Source: Pseudonocardia sp. HH130629-09 (GTDB lineage Bacteria; Actinomycetota; Actinomycetes; Mycobacteriales; Pseudonocardiaceae). Taken from it: DNA of 64,000 nucleotides. This document shows, piece after piece, positions 35,757 through 44,491 of the stretch; positions within the stretch are counted from its first letter, which is position 1; the number at the start of each line of letters is the position of its first letter. The DNA is taken from contig NZ_CP011868.1 in the NCBI RefSeq assembly GCF_001294645.1, positions 5,704,001 through 5,768,000 of the forward strand, given 5' to 3'. The notes under the pieces are model-generated. The model was not told the origin of the DNA, did no database searches, and saw only the letters and a program-made list of their open reading frames with translations. The position numbers and the translations under genes are program-made.

Positions 35757-36968
35757 TCACCAGGACACGGGGAGCTCCTCGAGCCCGTAGACCCCGCGGT
35801 CGTCGGTGAACCGCAGCTCGTCGAACGCCACCGCGGCCCGCAGCCCTGGGACCCGCGCGAGCAGCGAGTCGAACGCAATCTGCAGCTCGAGTCGGGCTAG
35901 GTTTGCGCCGATGCACTGGTGCGGGCCGTACCCGAACGCAAGGTGCCGGTTGGGCCGGTCGATGTCGAACGAGTCTGGGTCGTCGAAGCCGTCTGGGTCC
36001 CGGTTCGCCGCGTTTGTCAGCGCGACCACGCCGTCACCGCGGGGGACCGTCGTGCCGCCGATCCTGATGTCTTCGGTGGCGACCCGCACCATCGCCTGCT
36101 CGCCGACGGTGAAGAAGCGCAGCAGCTCCTCCACGAACGCGCGGGTGCACGACGGATCCCTCCGGACCCGTTCGGCGATGTCGTTGCGTCGCAAAAGGAC
36201 CAGCGTGCCGAGCGATAGCATGCCTGCAGACGTCTCATGGCCGGCCACCAGTAGCAGGAACGCGAGGCTCACCAGCGCCTCACGGTCGTACTCGCCGTTC
36301 TCGCGCAGGCTGATGATCTGGCGGCCGACCAGGTCGTCGGTCGGCGTAGCCTCCTTGCTCGCGACGAGATCGGTCATCATCTCGACGAGGACGGCGAACG
36401 CGTCGTCGCGCTCCCGCTCGGACGAGGAGATACTGACCAGACGCGTGCTGTTCTCCAGGAAGCGAGCTGTGTCGTCAGGCGCCACCCCCAGTTGCTCGCT
36501 CATCACCAGCGCCGGCAACGGCACGGAGAACTCGGCAACAAGGTCGGCCGGTGCCGGCCTGGCCAGCATCCGGTCGAGCCGGTGGTCCACGAGGCGTTGC
36601 ACGACAGGGCGCAGCTCGCGGACCCGTCGTGCTGTGTACTCGCCCATCACCCGCTTGCGCGCCGAGTGGTGCTCGTCGCCGTCGAGGTTGATCAGAAGCC
36701 GGATCGGTTGCTCCGTCGGCTGCTCGCTCGTGAAAGTCGGGTAGCCCGGGAGCGTGTTGTCCGAGCTCAGGCGGGAGTCGGTGAGCAGCGCGCGGATGTC
36801 GGCGTAGCGGGTCACCGCCCACGCCCTCGCACCGTTCGGCATGTCGACTGGGCAGACCGCCGATTCTGCGCGCATCCGCGCGTACTCCAGGGGAGGGGAG
36901 AACGGGCACTCCCGGCGCATCGGGAGCTTCCGTGTCGACGATGGAACCGCCGCGTCGGACCCGCTCAC
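35757..36968 (-). CDS. Cytochrome P450 (P450-1)
   Basis: This 403-residue class I bacterial P450 has the I-helix AGHETS (acid-alcohol pair intact), K-helix EELLR and heme-Cys loop FGYGPHQCIGANLAR. It is soluble with no membrane anchor. Its GTG start at 36968 overlaps the stop of the upstream P450 (GTGA), so the two are co-translated. Position inside the NRPS cluster points to peptide or amino-acid tailoring such as hydroxylation. The oxidised site cannot be told from sequence, and no dedicated ferredoxin is present in the window. Confidence 0.92.
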   Translation of the reverse strand: MSGSDAAVPSSTRKLPMRRECPFSPPLEYARMRAESAVCPVDMPNGARAWAVTRYADIRALLTDSRLSSDNTLPGYPTFTSEQPTEQPIRLLINLDGDEHHSARKRVMGEYTARRVRELRPVVQRLVDHRLDRMLARPAPADLVAEFSVPLPALVMSEQLGVAPDDTARFLENSTRLVSISSSERERDDAFAVLVEMMTDLVASKEATPTDDLVGRQIISLRENGEYDREALVSLAFLLLVAGHETSAGMLSLGTLVLLRRNDIAERVRRDPSCTRAFVEELLRFFTVGEQAMVRVATEDIRIGGTTVPRGDGVVALTNAANRDPDGFDDPDSFDIDRPNRHLAFGYGPHQCIGANLARLELQIAFDSLLARVPGLRAAVAFDELRFTDDRGVYGLEELPVSW

Positions 36969-38215
36969 GCCGACCGATTCTGCAACCGAGTGGCGAACCG
37001 CACGGGGAGGCCCAGCAGGTGGTTGCCCTCGCCCGGCCAGAAGTCATACTCCAGCCGGTCACGGGGGACCGCGAGCTCGAGGTCCCCCCCGGACAAGAGC
37101 AGCCGGTCGAAAGCCACCTCGGCCTGAGCCTTGGCCAGCGCCGCCCCGAGGCAGTAGTGGGCGCCGGCGCCGAACGCGAGATGTTCCTCACCGCGCGCCG
37201 GCGTCTCCCGGGTGATGTCTAGCCGGTCAGGGGCATCGAAGACGGCCGGGTCGTGATCGGCGGCGAGCAGGCCGTACGTGACGGCCTCGCCACGGCGCAC
37301 CGGACATCCAGAGATCTCCAGGTCCTCCCTCGCGTACGCGGTCGCACCGATCGTCACCGGTGTCGTCCAGCGCAGCAGCTCGTGCATCGCGGACCCTAGC
37401 AGCGCCGGCTCCGCGCGCAGGCGCGCCAGCTGGTCCGGGTGATCCAGCAGGGTGAGCACCGAGTTCGTAACGAACAGCACCGGCGGCGTCTGGCCGGTGT
37501 TGATCAGCAGGAAAACCATCGAGATGATCTCGTCATCGGTAGTCGGATCCGCGTCGGCGATCATCGCGGAGATCACGTCGTCGGCCGGTTCGTGGCGCCG
37601 CACCGCGATCATCTCCCGGCTCAGCTCGACGATCCCGTCGAGGCCCTCGACGACATCGGCGGTCGTCGCGCCCGAGACGAACTGCCGGATCCAACGCGAT
37701 ACCTTCTCCCGGTGTCGCTCCTCGATGCCGAGCAGGTCAAACACCGCCCGGCTCGCGAGCGGGTAGCAGAAGTCGGTCATCAGGTCGAACTGCTCCCGGC
37801 CGGCCAGCTCTGCCACGAGCTCGTCGGCCAGGCTCTCAACGCGGGCCCGGCCCCGGCTTACCCGCCGGGCCGACATCGTCCGGACGACCTTGGCCCGCAA
37901 CCTCGCGTGCTCCGGTCCGTTCATCATGACCAGGCTCGTTAGGTACGGCTCGTACTCGGGCGGGATGCCCCATGCGGAGTTCATCTCGGCGCCGAGGTCC
38001 GGAACCTGCTCACCGGGGACCTTCGCCCGATCACGCTCGAAGCGCGGATCCGTCATGATCGCGCGGACGTCGGCGTAGCGTGACGCCAGCAGCACTGGTG
38101 AGGTGGTCCCCGGCAGGATCACACGCACGAGCGGCGCCTCCTCGCGCAGCTCGGTGTACCCGTGCACTGGATCGCTCGCCTGTTCAGGCGTCAGTTCGAT
38201 GATCGGTCGCGTCAT
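36965..38215 (-). CDS. Cytochrome P450 (P450-2) with atypical I-helix
   Basis: This 416-residue P450 has a normal K-helix (HELLRW) and heme loop FGAGAHYCLGAALAK. The I-helix reads LINTGQTPP where AG-x-E/D-T is expected, so both the acid and the Thr of the proton-relay pair are replaced (by Thr and Pro). Such changes are known in P450s with unusual chemistry or altered oxygen activation. Whether that holds here is inference. The start ATG at 38215 follows GGAGAGAG. It is the first gene of a two-P450 operon divergent from the DDAH-like gene, with palindrome site B between them. Confidence 0.9.
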   Translation of the reverse strand: MTRPIIELTPEQASDPVHGYTELREEAPLVRVILPGTTSPVLLASRYADVRAIMTDPRFERDRAKVPGEQVPDLGAEMNSAWGIPPEYEPYLTSLVMMNGPEHARLRAKVVRTMSARRVSRGRARVESLADELVAELAGREQFDLMTDFCYPLASRAVFDLLGIEERHREKVSRWIRQFVSGATTADVVEGLDGIVELSREMIAVRRHEPADDVISAMIADADPTTDDEIISMVFLLINTGQTPPVLFVTNSVLTLLDHPDQLARLRAEPALLGSAMHELLRWTTPVTIGATAYAREDLEISGCPVRRGEAVTYGLLAADHDPAVFDAPDRLDITRETPARGEEHLAFGAGAHYCLGAALAKAQAEVAFDRLLLSGGDLELAVPRDRLEYDFWPGEGNHLLGLPVRFATRLQNRSA

Positions 38216-38531
38216 GGCTGCTCTCTCCTCGGCCGTCGTTCGGCAACGTCACCGTTCTCGACCGTAACTTGACCAAACGCCCATCGAAACGTTTCGCGGA
38301 ACGCGAAGGACCATTCCGCTCTGTGGTCCTCACCATGCGGCTACGGTTTTGTCACGTGTCCTGTCAGCGGGACAGCGGGCGCGTCGCCGATCCTTTCCGT
38401 CGGGTCGTGATAATTGCCGGAAAGCGCATCTGTGTCGCATCGTCGAATCAGGCTCCGCATCGCCGGCGACGTCCGGCGCGCGAGCGGCTGATCAGCTGCA
38501 CGTCCACCCAACCACGAGACGAGGTGCCCCG
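38216..38531. promoter_or_regulatory. Divergent promoter region P450-2 / DDAH-like
   Basis: A 316-bp non-coding region between divergent genes. Its only clear structure is palindrome site B, nearly centred (150 bp from the P450-2 start, 166 bp from the DDAH-like start). Confidence 0.65.
38357..38374. promoter_or_regulatory. Cluster palindrome site B
   Basis: TGTCCTGTCAGCGGGACA matches the family TGTCyyGTCrrCrGGACr and sits in the middle of a divergent promoter region. Operator function is inferred. Confidence 0.65.
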
Positions 38532-39356
38532 ATGTACTCGGAGACCGCCGATCGGGCGACCAGCCCGCGCCGTTACCTGATGTGCCGTCCGACCTATTTC
38601 GACGTCACGTACTCGATCAACCCCTGGATGGACCCGAAGCGGTCCGTCTCGACCGATCTGGGCATCGAGCAGTGGAAGCGCCTGCACGACGTGTTCGTGA
38701 CCCTCGGCCACGATGTGGAGCTGCTCGAGCCACGGCCCGGGCTACCGGACATGGTGTTCGCCGCCAACGGCGCCACCGTCTGCGACGGCCGTGCGCTGGT
38801 GGCGCGGTTCCGACACTCCGAGCGCGCGGACGAGGCCGACTACTACGTCGAATGGTTCCGCAGTCAGGGATGGTCGGAGGTGGAGCGCGCCACGTACGTC
38901 AACGAGGGCGAGGGCGACTTCCTCTGCGCTGGCGATGAGATCCTGGCCGGGACCGGCTTCCGCAGCGATCCCCGCGCGCACGACGAGGTTCGCGAGTTCT
39001 TCGGCCGGACGGTCGTGTCGCTGGAGCTCGTCGACCCGTATCTTTACCACCTCGACACCGCCCTGGCTGTGCTCTCCGACGACGACGTCATGTACTACCC
39101 CGCCGCCTTCTCGGACGAGAGCCAGAAGGTTCTGCAGGACCGGTTCCCCCACGCGATCCACGCCGACCTGTCCGACGTTAACGTGTTCGGCCTGAACGCG
39201 GTCTCCGACGGCCAGAACGTCGTCCTGCCGGCCGAGGCCGTCGGCCTGCGGGACCAGTTGCGCGATCGTGGATACACCCCCGTCGGCGTCGAGCTCGCCG
39301 AGCTGTTGAAGGCGGGCGGCAGCGTGAAGTGCTGCACTCTCGAACTGCGTACATGA
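38532..39356 (+). CDS. DDAH-like hydrolase (guanidino-group-modifying superfamily)
   Basis: A 274-residue pentein-fold protein related to dimethylarginine dimethylaminohydrolase. Visible are LMCRPTYFDVTYSINPWMD at the N-terminus, the acidic substrate region PDMVFAANGATVCDG, NEGEGDFLCAGD, LYHLDTALAVL (catalytic His) and the C-terminal AGGSVKCCTLEL with the Cys-Cys pair (267-268) that holds the nucleophile in DDAH. The family cleaves methylarginine to citrulline, or in relatives acts on arginine. In this cluster it could supply citrulline or ornithine-type precursors, or modify a guanidino side chain; the real substrate is unknown. ATG at 38532 follows GAGGTG. It lies 31 bp upstream of the stand-alone A gene and is likely in one operon with it. 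Confidence 0.85.
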   Translation: MYSETADRATSPRRYLMCRPTYFDVTYSINPWMDPKRSVSTDLGIEQWKRLHDVFVTLGHDVELLEPRPGLPDMVFAANGATVCDGRALVARFRHSERADEADYYVEWFRSQGWSEVERATYVNEGEGDFLCAGDEILAGTGFRSDPRAHDEVREFFGRTVVSLELVDPYLYHLDTALAVLSDDDVMYYPAAFSDESQKVLQDRFPHAIHADLSDVNVFGLNAVSDGQNVVLPAEAVGLRDQLRDRGYTPVGVELAELLKAGGSVKCCTLELRT

Positions 39357-39387
39357 GGCCGGCGGGAGGCAACGACAGGAGACGCGC

Positions 39388-41652
39388 ATGACCTCGTCGT
39401 CGATCACTGCTCAACCCGACGCCCAGCTACGGTTCTGGCAGGCCGAGCTGGCCGGTGCCCCGTCGCCGCTACCTCTCCCTACCTGCCGGGTACGCAGCGC
39501 TGACCGGCAGGGGAACGCGGGCCGGGTTGGGTTCGTCGTTGGGACACGCTCGGCCGACGCCCTCGGCCGCCTGGCCGAAGAGGCTGGCACTCGCCCTGTC
39601 ATCGTGCTTCAGGCGGCGTTCGCCGTGCTGCTGCATCAGGTGGGGTGCGGTGCCGATGTGCCGATCGCGACCGCGTCCGCCGGCATCGTGACCGCGGTGC
39701 TGCGCGCCGACCTGGCGGGAAACCCGTCGTTCGGCGAGTTGGTCGGGCGCTTGCGGGACCGGGCGGCGGCCGCGGTGCAGCATCCGGTGCCGTTCGACGA
39801 GCTGGCCCGCCACCTCGAGCCGGACACCCCGGTCGGATGCCACCCGCTGGCTCAGGTCGCCGTCGAAACCGGCGGATCGGGCCGAGCCAGTGAGCCCCTA
39901 GCTGGAGACCGCTCCGGTGGTGTCGGACCCGACCTGGTGGTTCGACTCGACGAGAGGATCGGGCCGGGTCGCTGCCGGGCGGGCGAACTCACGTTCGCCC
40001 CCGACCTGTTCGCCCGCGCGGGCGCGTCCGCGCTGGCACGCGGGCTCGTGCGCGTGCTGGACCGTGTGACCGCGGACCCGGCTGTCTTGGTCAGTCGGAT
40101 CGATGTGCTCGACCCGGCCGATCGGAACCGTCTGCTGGTGGCCGGGGCAGGTTCGGTGAAAGTCCGGACCCGGGTCACGGTCGGAGACCTGGTGCACTGC
40201 CAGGTGCTCGCGACGCCGGACGCGGTCGCAGTGCTCGACGGGGACCGGTCGCTGACCTACCGCGAGCTCGATGCCCGCGCGAACCGGCTGGCCCGGTGGC
40301 TGGCCGGGCGGGGGATCGGGACCGAGTCCCTCGTCGGTGTCGCGCTCGACCGCTCCGCCGATCTGGTGGTCTGCCTGCTCGGGATCCTGAAGTCCGGCGC
40401 CGCCTATCTCCCCATCGACCCTGCCTACCCGGGCCGCAGGCTGGCGCAGCTGCTCACCGACGCCGACCCCGCGCTGCTTATCACCGAGGTCGCTGTCGCC
40501 GACGCGCTGCCCGCGCATGACGGACCGCTCCAGCTGCTCGACGAACTCGACCTCAACACCGGGCCAGAGAGCGCACCGGACGTCGACCGGCACCCGGACG
40601 CCCTCTGCTACGTGATGTACACGTCCGGATCCACCGGCTCGCCCAAGGGCGTCGGTGTGTCGCACGCGGCTGTCATCAACGGTCTCGCCGGTCTCGCCGA
40701 CGTCGTCGGCGCGCGCCGCGGGGCCCGGCTGCTGGCCGGGACCTCGATCAACTTCGACGTGTCCGTATTCGAGGTCTTCACCGCCCTGTCCACCGGCGGC
40801 GTGGTGGACGTCGTACGCGACATACTCGCGCTCGGCGAGCGCCGGTCGTGGACCGGCGCCGTAGTGCACACAGTCCCGTCCGTGTTCGCCGGAGTACTCG
40901 AACGCCTCGGCGGCCGGCTCACCGTCGACACCCTTGTATTCGCCGGCGAGCGGCTGCCGTCCGAGCTAGTCCGGCGCGTGCGCGAGTCCGTTCCGGGCGC
41001 GGCGCTCGTGAACGCCTACGGCCAGACCGAGAGCTTCTACGCCACTACCTGCACGCTGCCGGCCGGCCACGACCCGGAAGCCGGTGTGCCGATCGGGACG
41101 CCGCTGGCCAACATGCGGGCCTATGTGCTTGGAGCCGGCCTACAGCCGCTGCCGCCGGGAGCGGAGGGTGAGCTCTACATCGCCGGGATTGTGGCGCGCG
41201 GGTACCGCGGACAGCCGGACCTAACGGCGGAACGTTTCGTTGCCGACCCGTTCGGCCCGCCGGGGGAGAGGATGTACCGGACCGGTGACATGGCCCGGTG
41301 GAACGACGACGGGCAGCTCGAGCACCTCGGCCGCAGCGACGGTCAGATGAAGCTGCGCGGTGTCCGAATCGAGCCGGCTGAGATCGAGTCTGCTCTCACC
41401 GAGCACCCGTCGGTCCGGCATGCCGTGGCCAGGTTGTGGCGCGGCGACGGCGATTCCGAGGACCTGCTCATCGCCTACGTCGTGCCTGCCACTGCCGCGA
41501 CGCCGTATCCGCGTGAGCTGCGGCGTTTCATGCGCGGTCGTCTACCCAGCGCAATGATCCCGTCCCGGTTCGTGACGCTGGACCACCTCCCGTTGACACC
41601 GAATGGCAAGTTGGACCGTTCCGCGCTGCCTGCTGTTCCGCGCCGCGCCTGA
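39388..41652 (+). CDS. Stand-alone adenylation protein with half-C domain, no carrier domain
   Basis: In this 754-residue protein, residues 1-250 are the C-terminal half of a condensation domain (starts FWQAELAGAPSPLPLP; no HHxxxDG). Residues 260-750 are a complete A domain (TSGSTGSPKG, NFDVSVFE, NAYGQTESFYATT, YRTGDMARW, NGKLDR). It ends right after the A10 motif with no carrier domain. The hand-read code DVFHVAAYAK closely resembles NRPS-2 A3 and A4. The enzyme must load a separate carrier; the free PCP at 46302-46550 is the only candidate seen. By analogy with SyrB1/SyrB2 and kutzneride systems it would supply the aminoacyl-PCP substrate of the halogenase. The start ATG 39388 follows AGGAG. 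A strong terminator follows. Confidence 0.9.
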   Translation: MTSSSITAQPDAQLRFWQAELAGAPSPLPLPTCRVRSADRQGNAGRVGFVVGTRSADALGRLAEEAGTRPVIVLQAAFAVLLHQVGCGADVPIATASAGIVTAVLRADLAGNPSFGELVGRLRDRAAAAVQHPVPFDELARHLEPDTPVGCHPLAQVAVETGGSGRASEPLAGDRSGGVGPDLVVRLDERIGPGRCRAGELTFAPDLFARAGASALARGLVRVLDRVTADPAVLVSRIDVLDPADRNRLLVAGAGSVKVRTRVTVGDLVHCQVLATPDAVAVLDGDRSLTYRELDARANRLARWLAGRGIGTESLVGVALDRSADLVVCLLGILKSGAAYLPIDPAYPGRRLAQLLTDADPALLITEVAVADALPAHDGPLQLLDELDLNTGPESAPDVDRHPDALCYVMYTSGSTGSPKGVGVSHAAVINGLAGLADVVGARRGARLLAGTSINFDVSVFEVFTALSTGGVVDVVRDILALGERRSWTGAVVHTVPSVFAGVLERLGGRLTVDTLVFAGERLPSELVRRVRESVPGAALVNAYGQTESFYATTCTLPAGHDPEAGVPIGTPLANMRAYVLGAGLQPLPPGAEGELYIAGIVARGYRGQPDLTAERFVADPFGPPGERMYRTGDMARWNDDGQLEHLGRSDGQMKLRGVRIEPAEIESALTEHPSVRHAVARLWRGDGDSEDLLIAYVVPATAATPYPRELRRFMRGRLPSAMIPSRFVTLDHLPLTPNGKLDRSALPAVPRRA

Positions 41653-41653
41653 T

Positions 41654-41710
41654 CCCCCCGGACGCCAAAGGCCCCCGCCGACGTAGCGGGGGCCTTCGGC
41701 GTCCGGGGGG
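41654..41710. terminator. Strong hairpin terminator after stand-alone A gene
   Basis: A 57-bp near-perfect hairpin (CCCCCCGGACGCC...GGCGTCCGGGGGG with an inner GGCCCCCGC/GCGGGGGCC stem) begins at the stop codon's flank and ends 16 bp before the IS110 transposase stop. It separates the operon from the IS. Confidence 0.85.
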
Positions 41711-41726
41711 TGTCTCTATGTGGTTG

Positions 41727-42956
41727 TCAAGCCGCGGCGAGGGCCGGATCGGGTTCGGTAACCGTCGGTGGGGTGTAGGGCGTGTGGTCGCGGAGCATCG
41801 CGAACAGGACGTCCGTGCGGCGGCGGGCCAGGCAGATCAGGGCGGCGTTGTGGCGCTTGCCCTGGGCTCGTTTGCGGTCGTAGTAGGCGCGGCTGGTCGG
41901 GTCGGCGAGACTGGCGAACGCCGAGAGGAACAGCGCGGACTTGAGGGCATGGTTGCCGCGTTGGGAGCGGGTCTCGCCCTTGATCGAGGTCCCGGATCGA
42001 CGCGTGACGGGTGCGAGCCCTGCGTAGGCGGCCAGGTGCCCGGCGGTGGGGAACGCGGATCCGTCGCCGACGATGGTGAGAATCTTGATGGCGGTCCTGA
42101 CTCCGAGTCCGGGCATCGAGGTCAGGACCGGCCCAAGAGGGTGGGCCTCCAGGCGGGCCTCGAGCTCAGCCGCCAGATTGCCTCGTTCGACGTGGACGTC
42201 ACGTAGCTGCGCGGCGACTCCGCTGATGACGCGGGCGAAGGCGGCCGTGCCGGCGACCACGAGTGTCTGGGCGTCGAGGGCGGCCAGGATCTGGGTGGGC
42301 AGGGTCCGCGCCAGGCGCGGCGAGCGCGGTCGCATGAGCTCGGCGATGCCGCTCTCGCCGAGCTGGCGCAGAGCCGCGGGGGTGGGTGCGGCGGCGAGCA
42401 GGTCCTGGACCCCGCCGCGATCCAGACGGGGTCCGAGCAGCCGTTCCAGAGCCGGATGAATGTGCAGCAGGGCGTCACGCAGCCGGTTGGTCAGCCGCGT
42501 GGATTGCCCGGCGAGGTCGTCGTCGTAGCCGGCCAGCACCGACAGCTCGGCGAGGGTCTCGTCGTCGCTGCCGACCCGGCGCAGCGTGTGCGGCATGCTG
42601 CGTGCGGCCTCGGCGATGACGTGAGCATCGCGGGCGTCGGTCTTGCCCTGTCCGGGGTGCAGGTCGGCGATCCGGCGCATCGCCAGCCCAGGCAGGTAGG
42701 CCATGTCGATACCCAGGCTGCGGGCGACCGCGACGGCCAGCGCGCCGATCGAGGCCGGTTGATCGACTACCACCAGCACCCGACCGTGCTCCGCGAGCGC
42801 GGTGAATACGGTGCGCAGCGCGGTCTCGTCGTTGGGCAGGGCCTTGTCGTGCACCCGCTTGCCCGCAGTGTCGAGCGCGCAGGCGTGGTGTTCGGGCTTG
42901 CCCACGTCCAGCCCGCAGAACACTGCGAACGGCACCGCTTCGATCTCCTCGGACAA
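41727..42956 (-). CDS. IS110-family transposase
   Basis: This 409-residue DEDD transposase has the N-terminal RuvC-like domain with GLDVGKPEHHACALD, ALVVV-type strand VLVVVDQPASIGAL and GKTDARDAHVIAEAARSM, and the C-terminal transposase_20 part with LTSMPGLGVRTAIKI and LAAYAGLAPVTRRSG, the serine-containing IS110 signature. IS110 elements lack usual inverted ends and target duplications, so the element borders (about 41711-43160) are not defined. It lies between the stand-alone A gene and the antiporter and disrupts neither. Confidence 0.92.
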   Translation of the reverse strand: MSEEIEAVPFAVFCGLDVGKPEHHACALDTAGKRVHDKALPNDETALRTVFTALAEHGRVLVVVDQPASIGALAVAVARSLGIDMAYLPGLAMRRIADLHPGQGKTDARDAHVIAEAARSMPHTLRRVGSDDETLAELSVLAGYDDDLAGQSTRLTNRLRDALLHIHPALERLLGPRLDRGGVQDLLAAAPTPAALRQLGESGIAELMRPRSPRLARTLPTQILAALDAQTLVVAGTAAFARVISGVAAQLRDVHVERGNLAAELEARLEAHPLGPVLTSMPGLGVRTAIKILTIVGDGSAFPTAGHLAAYAGLAPVTRRSGTSIKGETRSQRGNHALKSALFLSAFASLADPTSRAYYDRKRAQGKRHNAALICLARRRTDVLFAMLRDHTPYTPPTVTEPDPALAAA

Positions 42957-43177
42957 CCGGCGCCCTTCCGTCGTCGTGGCAGACCAGCCTGGACACCCGC
43001 GCCGGCAGCCACGTTACGAGCAGACCACGCAAGCGGGTCAGGTCTCTATCAGCGGTCGTTGGCGCCCTCCGACCACGGTGACAACACCCCCCAGATCATC
43101 AACGACAGGGGCAACGAGTCATGCCGTGGCCGGTGGCCTGCAAGCCCTCACCGGGCTTGATCAAGAAGGTAACGGGA

Positions 43178-44491
43178 TCAGCTGGGGGACGGACTGAACC
43201 GCTGCTCGCGGGCCCGTTCGGCGTCGGTTGTGGGGATGCCACGGGTCGCCAGACGCAGTAACGGCGGCGTCATCACCGACGTCGCCACCGCCACCACGAT
43301 CACGATCGCGTACATGGCTGGGCTGAGGATGCCGAGCTGGAGGCCGACAGTGGCGATCACGATCTCCACCACGCCGCGGGCGTTCAGGCCGGCGCCGATC
43401 GCGAGACCCGTACGGTGGCTGAGCCCACCGACCCGTGCCCCTGCGTAGCCCCCGCACAGCTTCGCGACCGACGCGATCAGCACCGCCACCACCGCTACCA
43501 GCAGGGTGGGGCCGTGGGCAAGGACGCCAAGGTCGAGCTTGAGCCCTGCGGTCGCGAAGAACAGCGGTGCCAGGAACGACATCACGACCGGGCGCAGCGA
43601 CTCCAGGTACCCGCGGGCGTGCCTGCCCAGCGAGCCGATGGCGAGCCCGCACAGGAACGCGCCCAGGATCGGTTCCAGGCCGAGCACGAGTGTGCCGGCG
43701 GCGCAGGCCACGACGAGCACCACAACCACGGCGGTGCCGACCTCGGGGTGGGGCGACCGGCTTGAGCGATCCAGCAGCACGCGGCCCAGCGGCCGGACCA
43801 CAACCACGGTGACGACGAGCGTGCCCAGCAGGTACACGACGCTCAGGCCGACGGAGCCAAGGCCGCCGCCTGCCACGACCATCGTCGACACCGCGGACAG
43901 CAGCAGCCATCCGATAATGTCGCTGATCGCGGCCGCGCCGACGATCAGCTGCCCCACCTCGCGATGCAGCAGCTGCAGGTCGATCAGCGTCTTGGCGATC
44001 ACAGGGAGCGCGCTCACCGCGATCGCGACGCCAGTGAACAGCGCGAAGGTCATCGGGTCGGCGGTAGGGCCACGCAGCCAGGCGGGTAGTAGTAGGCCCA
44101 GACCGACGCCGGCAGCCAGCGGGAGCACCACGCTGCCAGTACTAACGAACGCGAGCGCCCGCCGGCTGCGCCGCATCCCCGGCAGGTCGATGTGGCCGCC
44201 GGTCAGCGCGATCAGCATCAGCACACCGAGCTGGGCGACGGCCAGGATCAAGTTCATCGGGCCGTTAGGCGACCCGGACGGAGATGCCAGCGTGACCAGC
44301 GGTTCCCCGAACAGCGTCGGCCCGAGTAGTACCCCGGCGCTCAGCTCACCGACCACGGCGGGCAGTCCGATCCGGGCTGCGAGCCGGCCCAACAGCACGG
44401 CGACGGCGAGCAGGATCCCAATCTGGACCAGGAACGCCAGCATGTCGTCGTCGCTGATGCCCGCGGCCGGTACGGCGTTCGCGAGGGTCAC
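43178..44491 (-). CDS. CPA2-type Na+(K+)/H+ antiporter
   Basis: This 437-residue integral membrane protein has about 12 hydrophobic segments typical of the KefB/NapA-like CPA2 family. It opens with LVQIGILLAVAVLLGRLAARIGLP and GELSAGVLLGP, has an ISDIIGWLLLSAVS segment, and ends with AIGAGLNARGVVEIVIA. The start is GTG 44491, overlapping the TE stop as GTGA, after GGAAAGGAAC. It is the last gene of the PCP-halogenase-TE operon. Antiporters of this type occur in several actinomycete natural-product clusters, where ion homeostasis, export or resistance roles are suspected. The role here is inference. A longer upstream frame (to 44662) overlaps the TE and is not supported. Confidence 0.9.
   Translation of the reverse strand: MTLANAVPAAGISDDDMLAFLVQIGILLAVAVLLGRLAARIGLPAVVGELSAGVLLGPTLFGEPLVTLASPSGSPNGPMNLILAVAQLGVLMLIALTGGHIDLPGMRRSRRALAFVSTGSVVLPLAAGVGLGLLLPAWLRGPTADPMTFALFTGVAIAVSALPVIAKTLIDLQLLHREVGQLIVGAAAISDIIGWLLLSAVSTMVVAGGGLGSVGLSVVYLLGTLVVTVVVVRPLGRVLLDRSSRSPHPEVGTAVVVVLVVACAAGTLVLGLEPILGAFLCGLAIGSLGRHARGYLESLRPVVMSFLAPLFFATAGLKLDLGVLAHGPTLLVAVVAVLIASVAKLCGGYAGARVGGLSHRTGLAIGAGLNARGVVEIVIATVGLQLGILSPAMYAIVIVVAVATSVMTPPLLRLATRGIPTTDAERAREQRFSPSPS

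Noticed and set aside
41711..43160. Exact borders for the IS110 element
   Set aside because: IS110 elements have no reliable inverted ends or duplications, so borders could not be set from this sequence.
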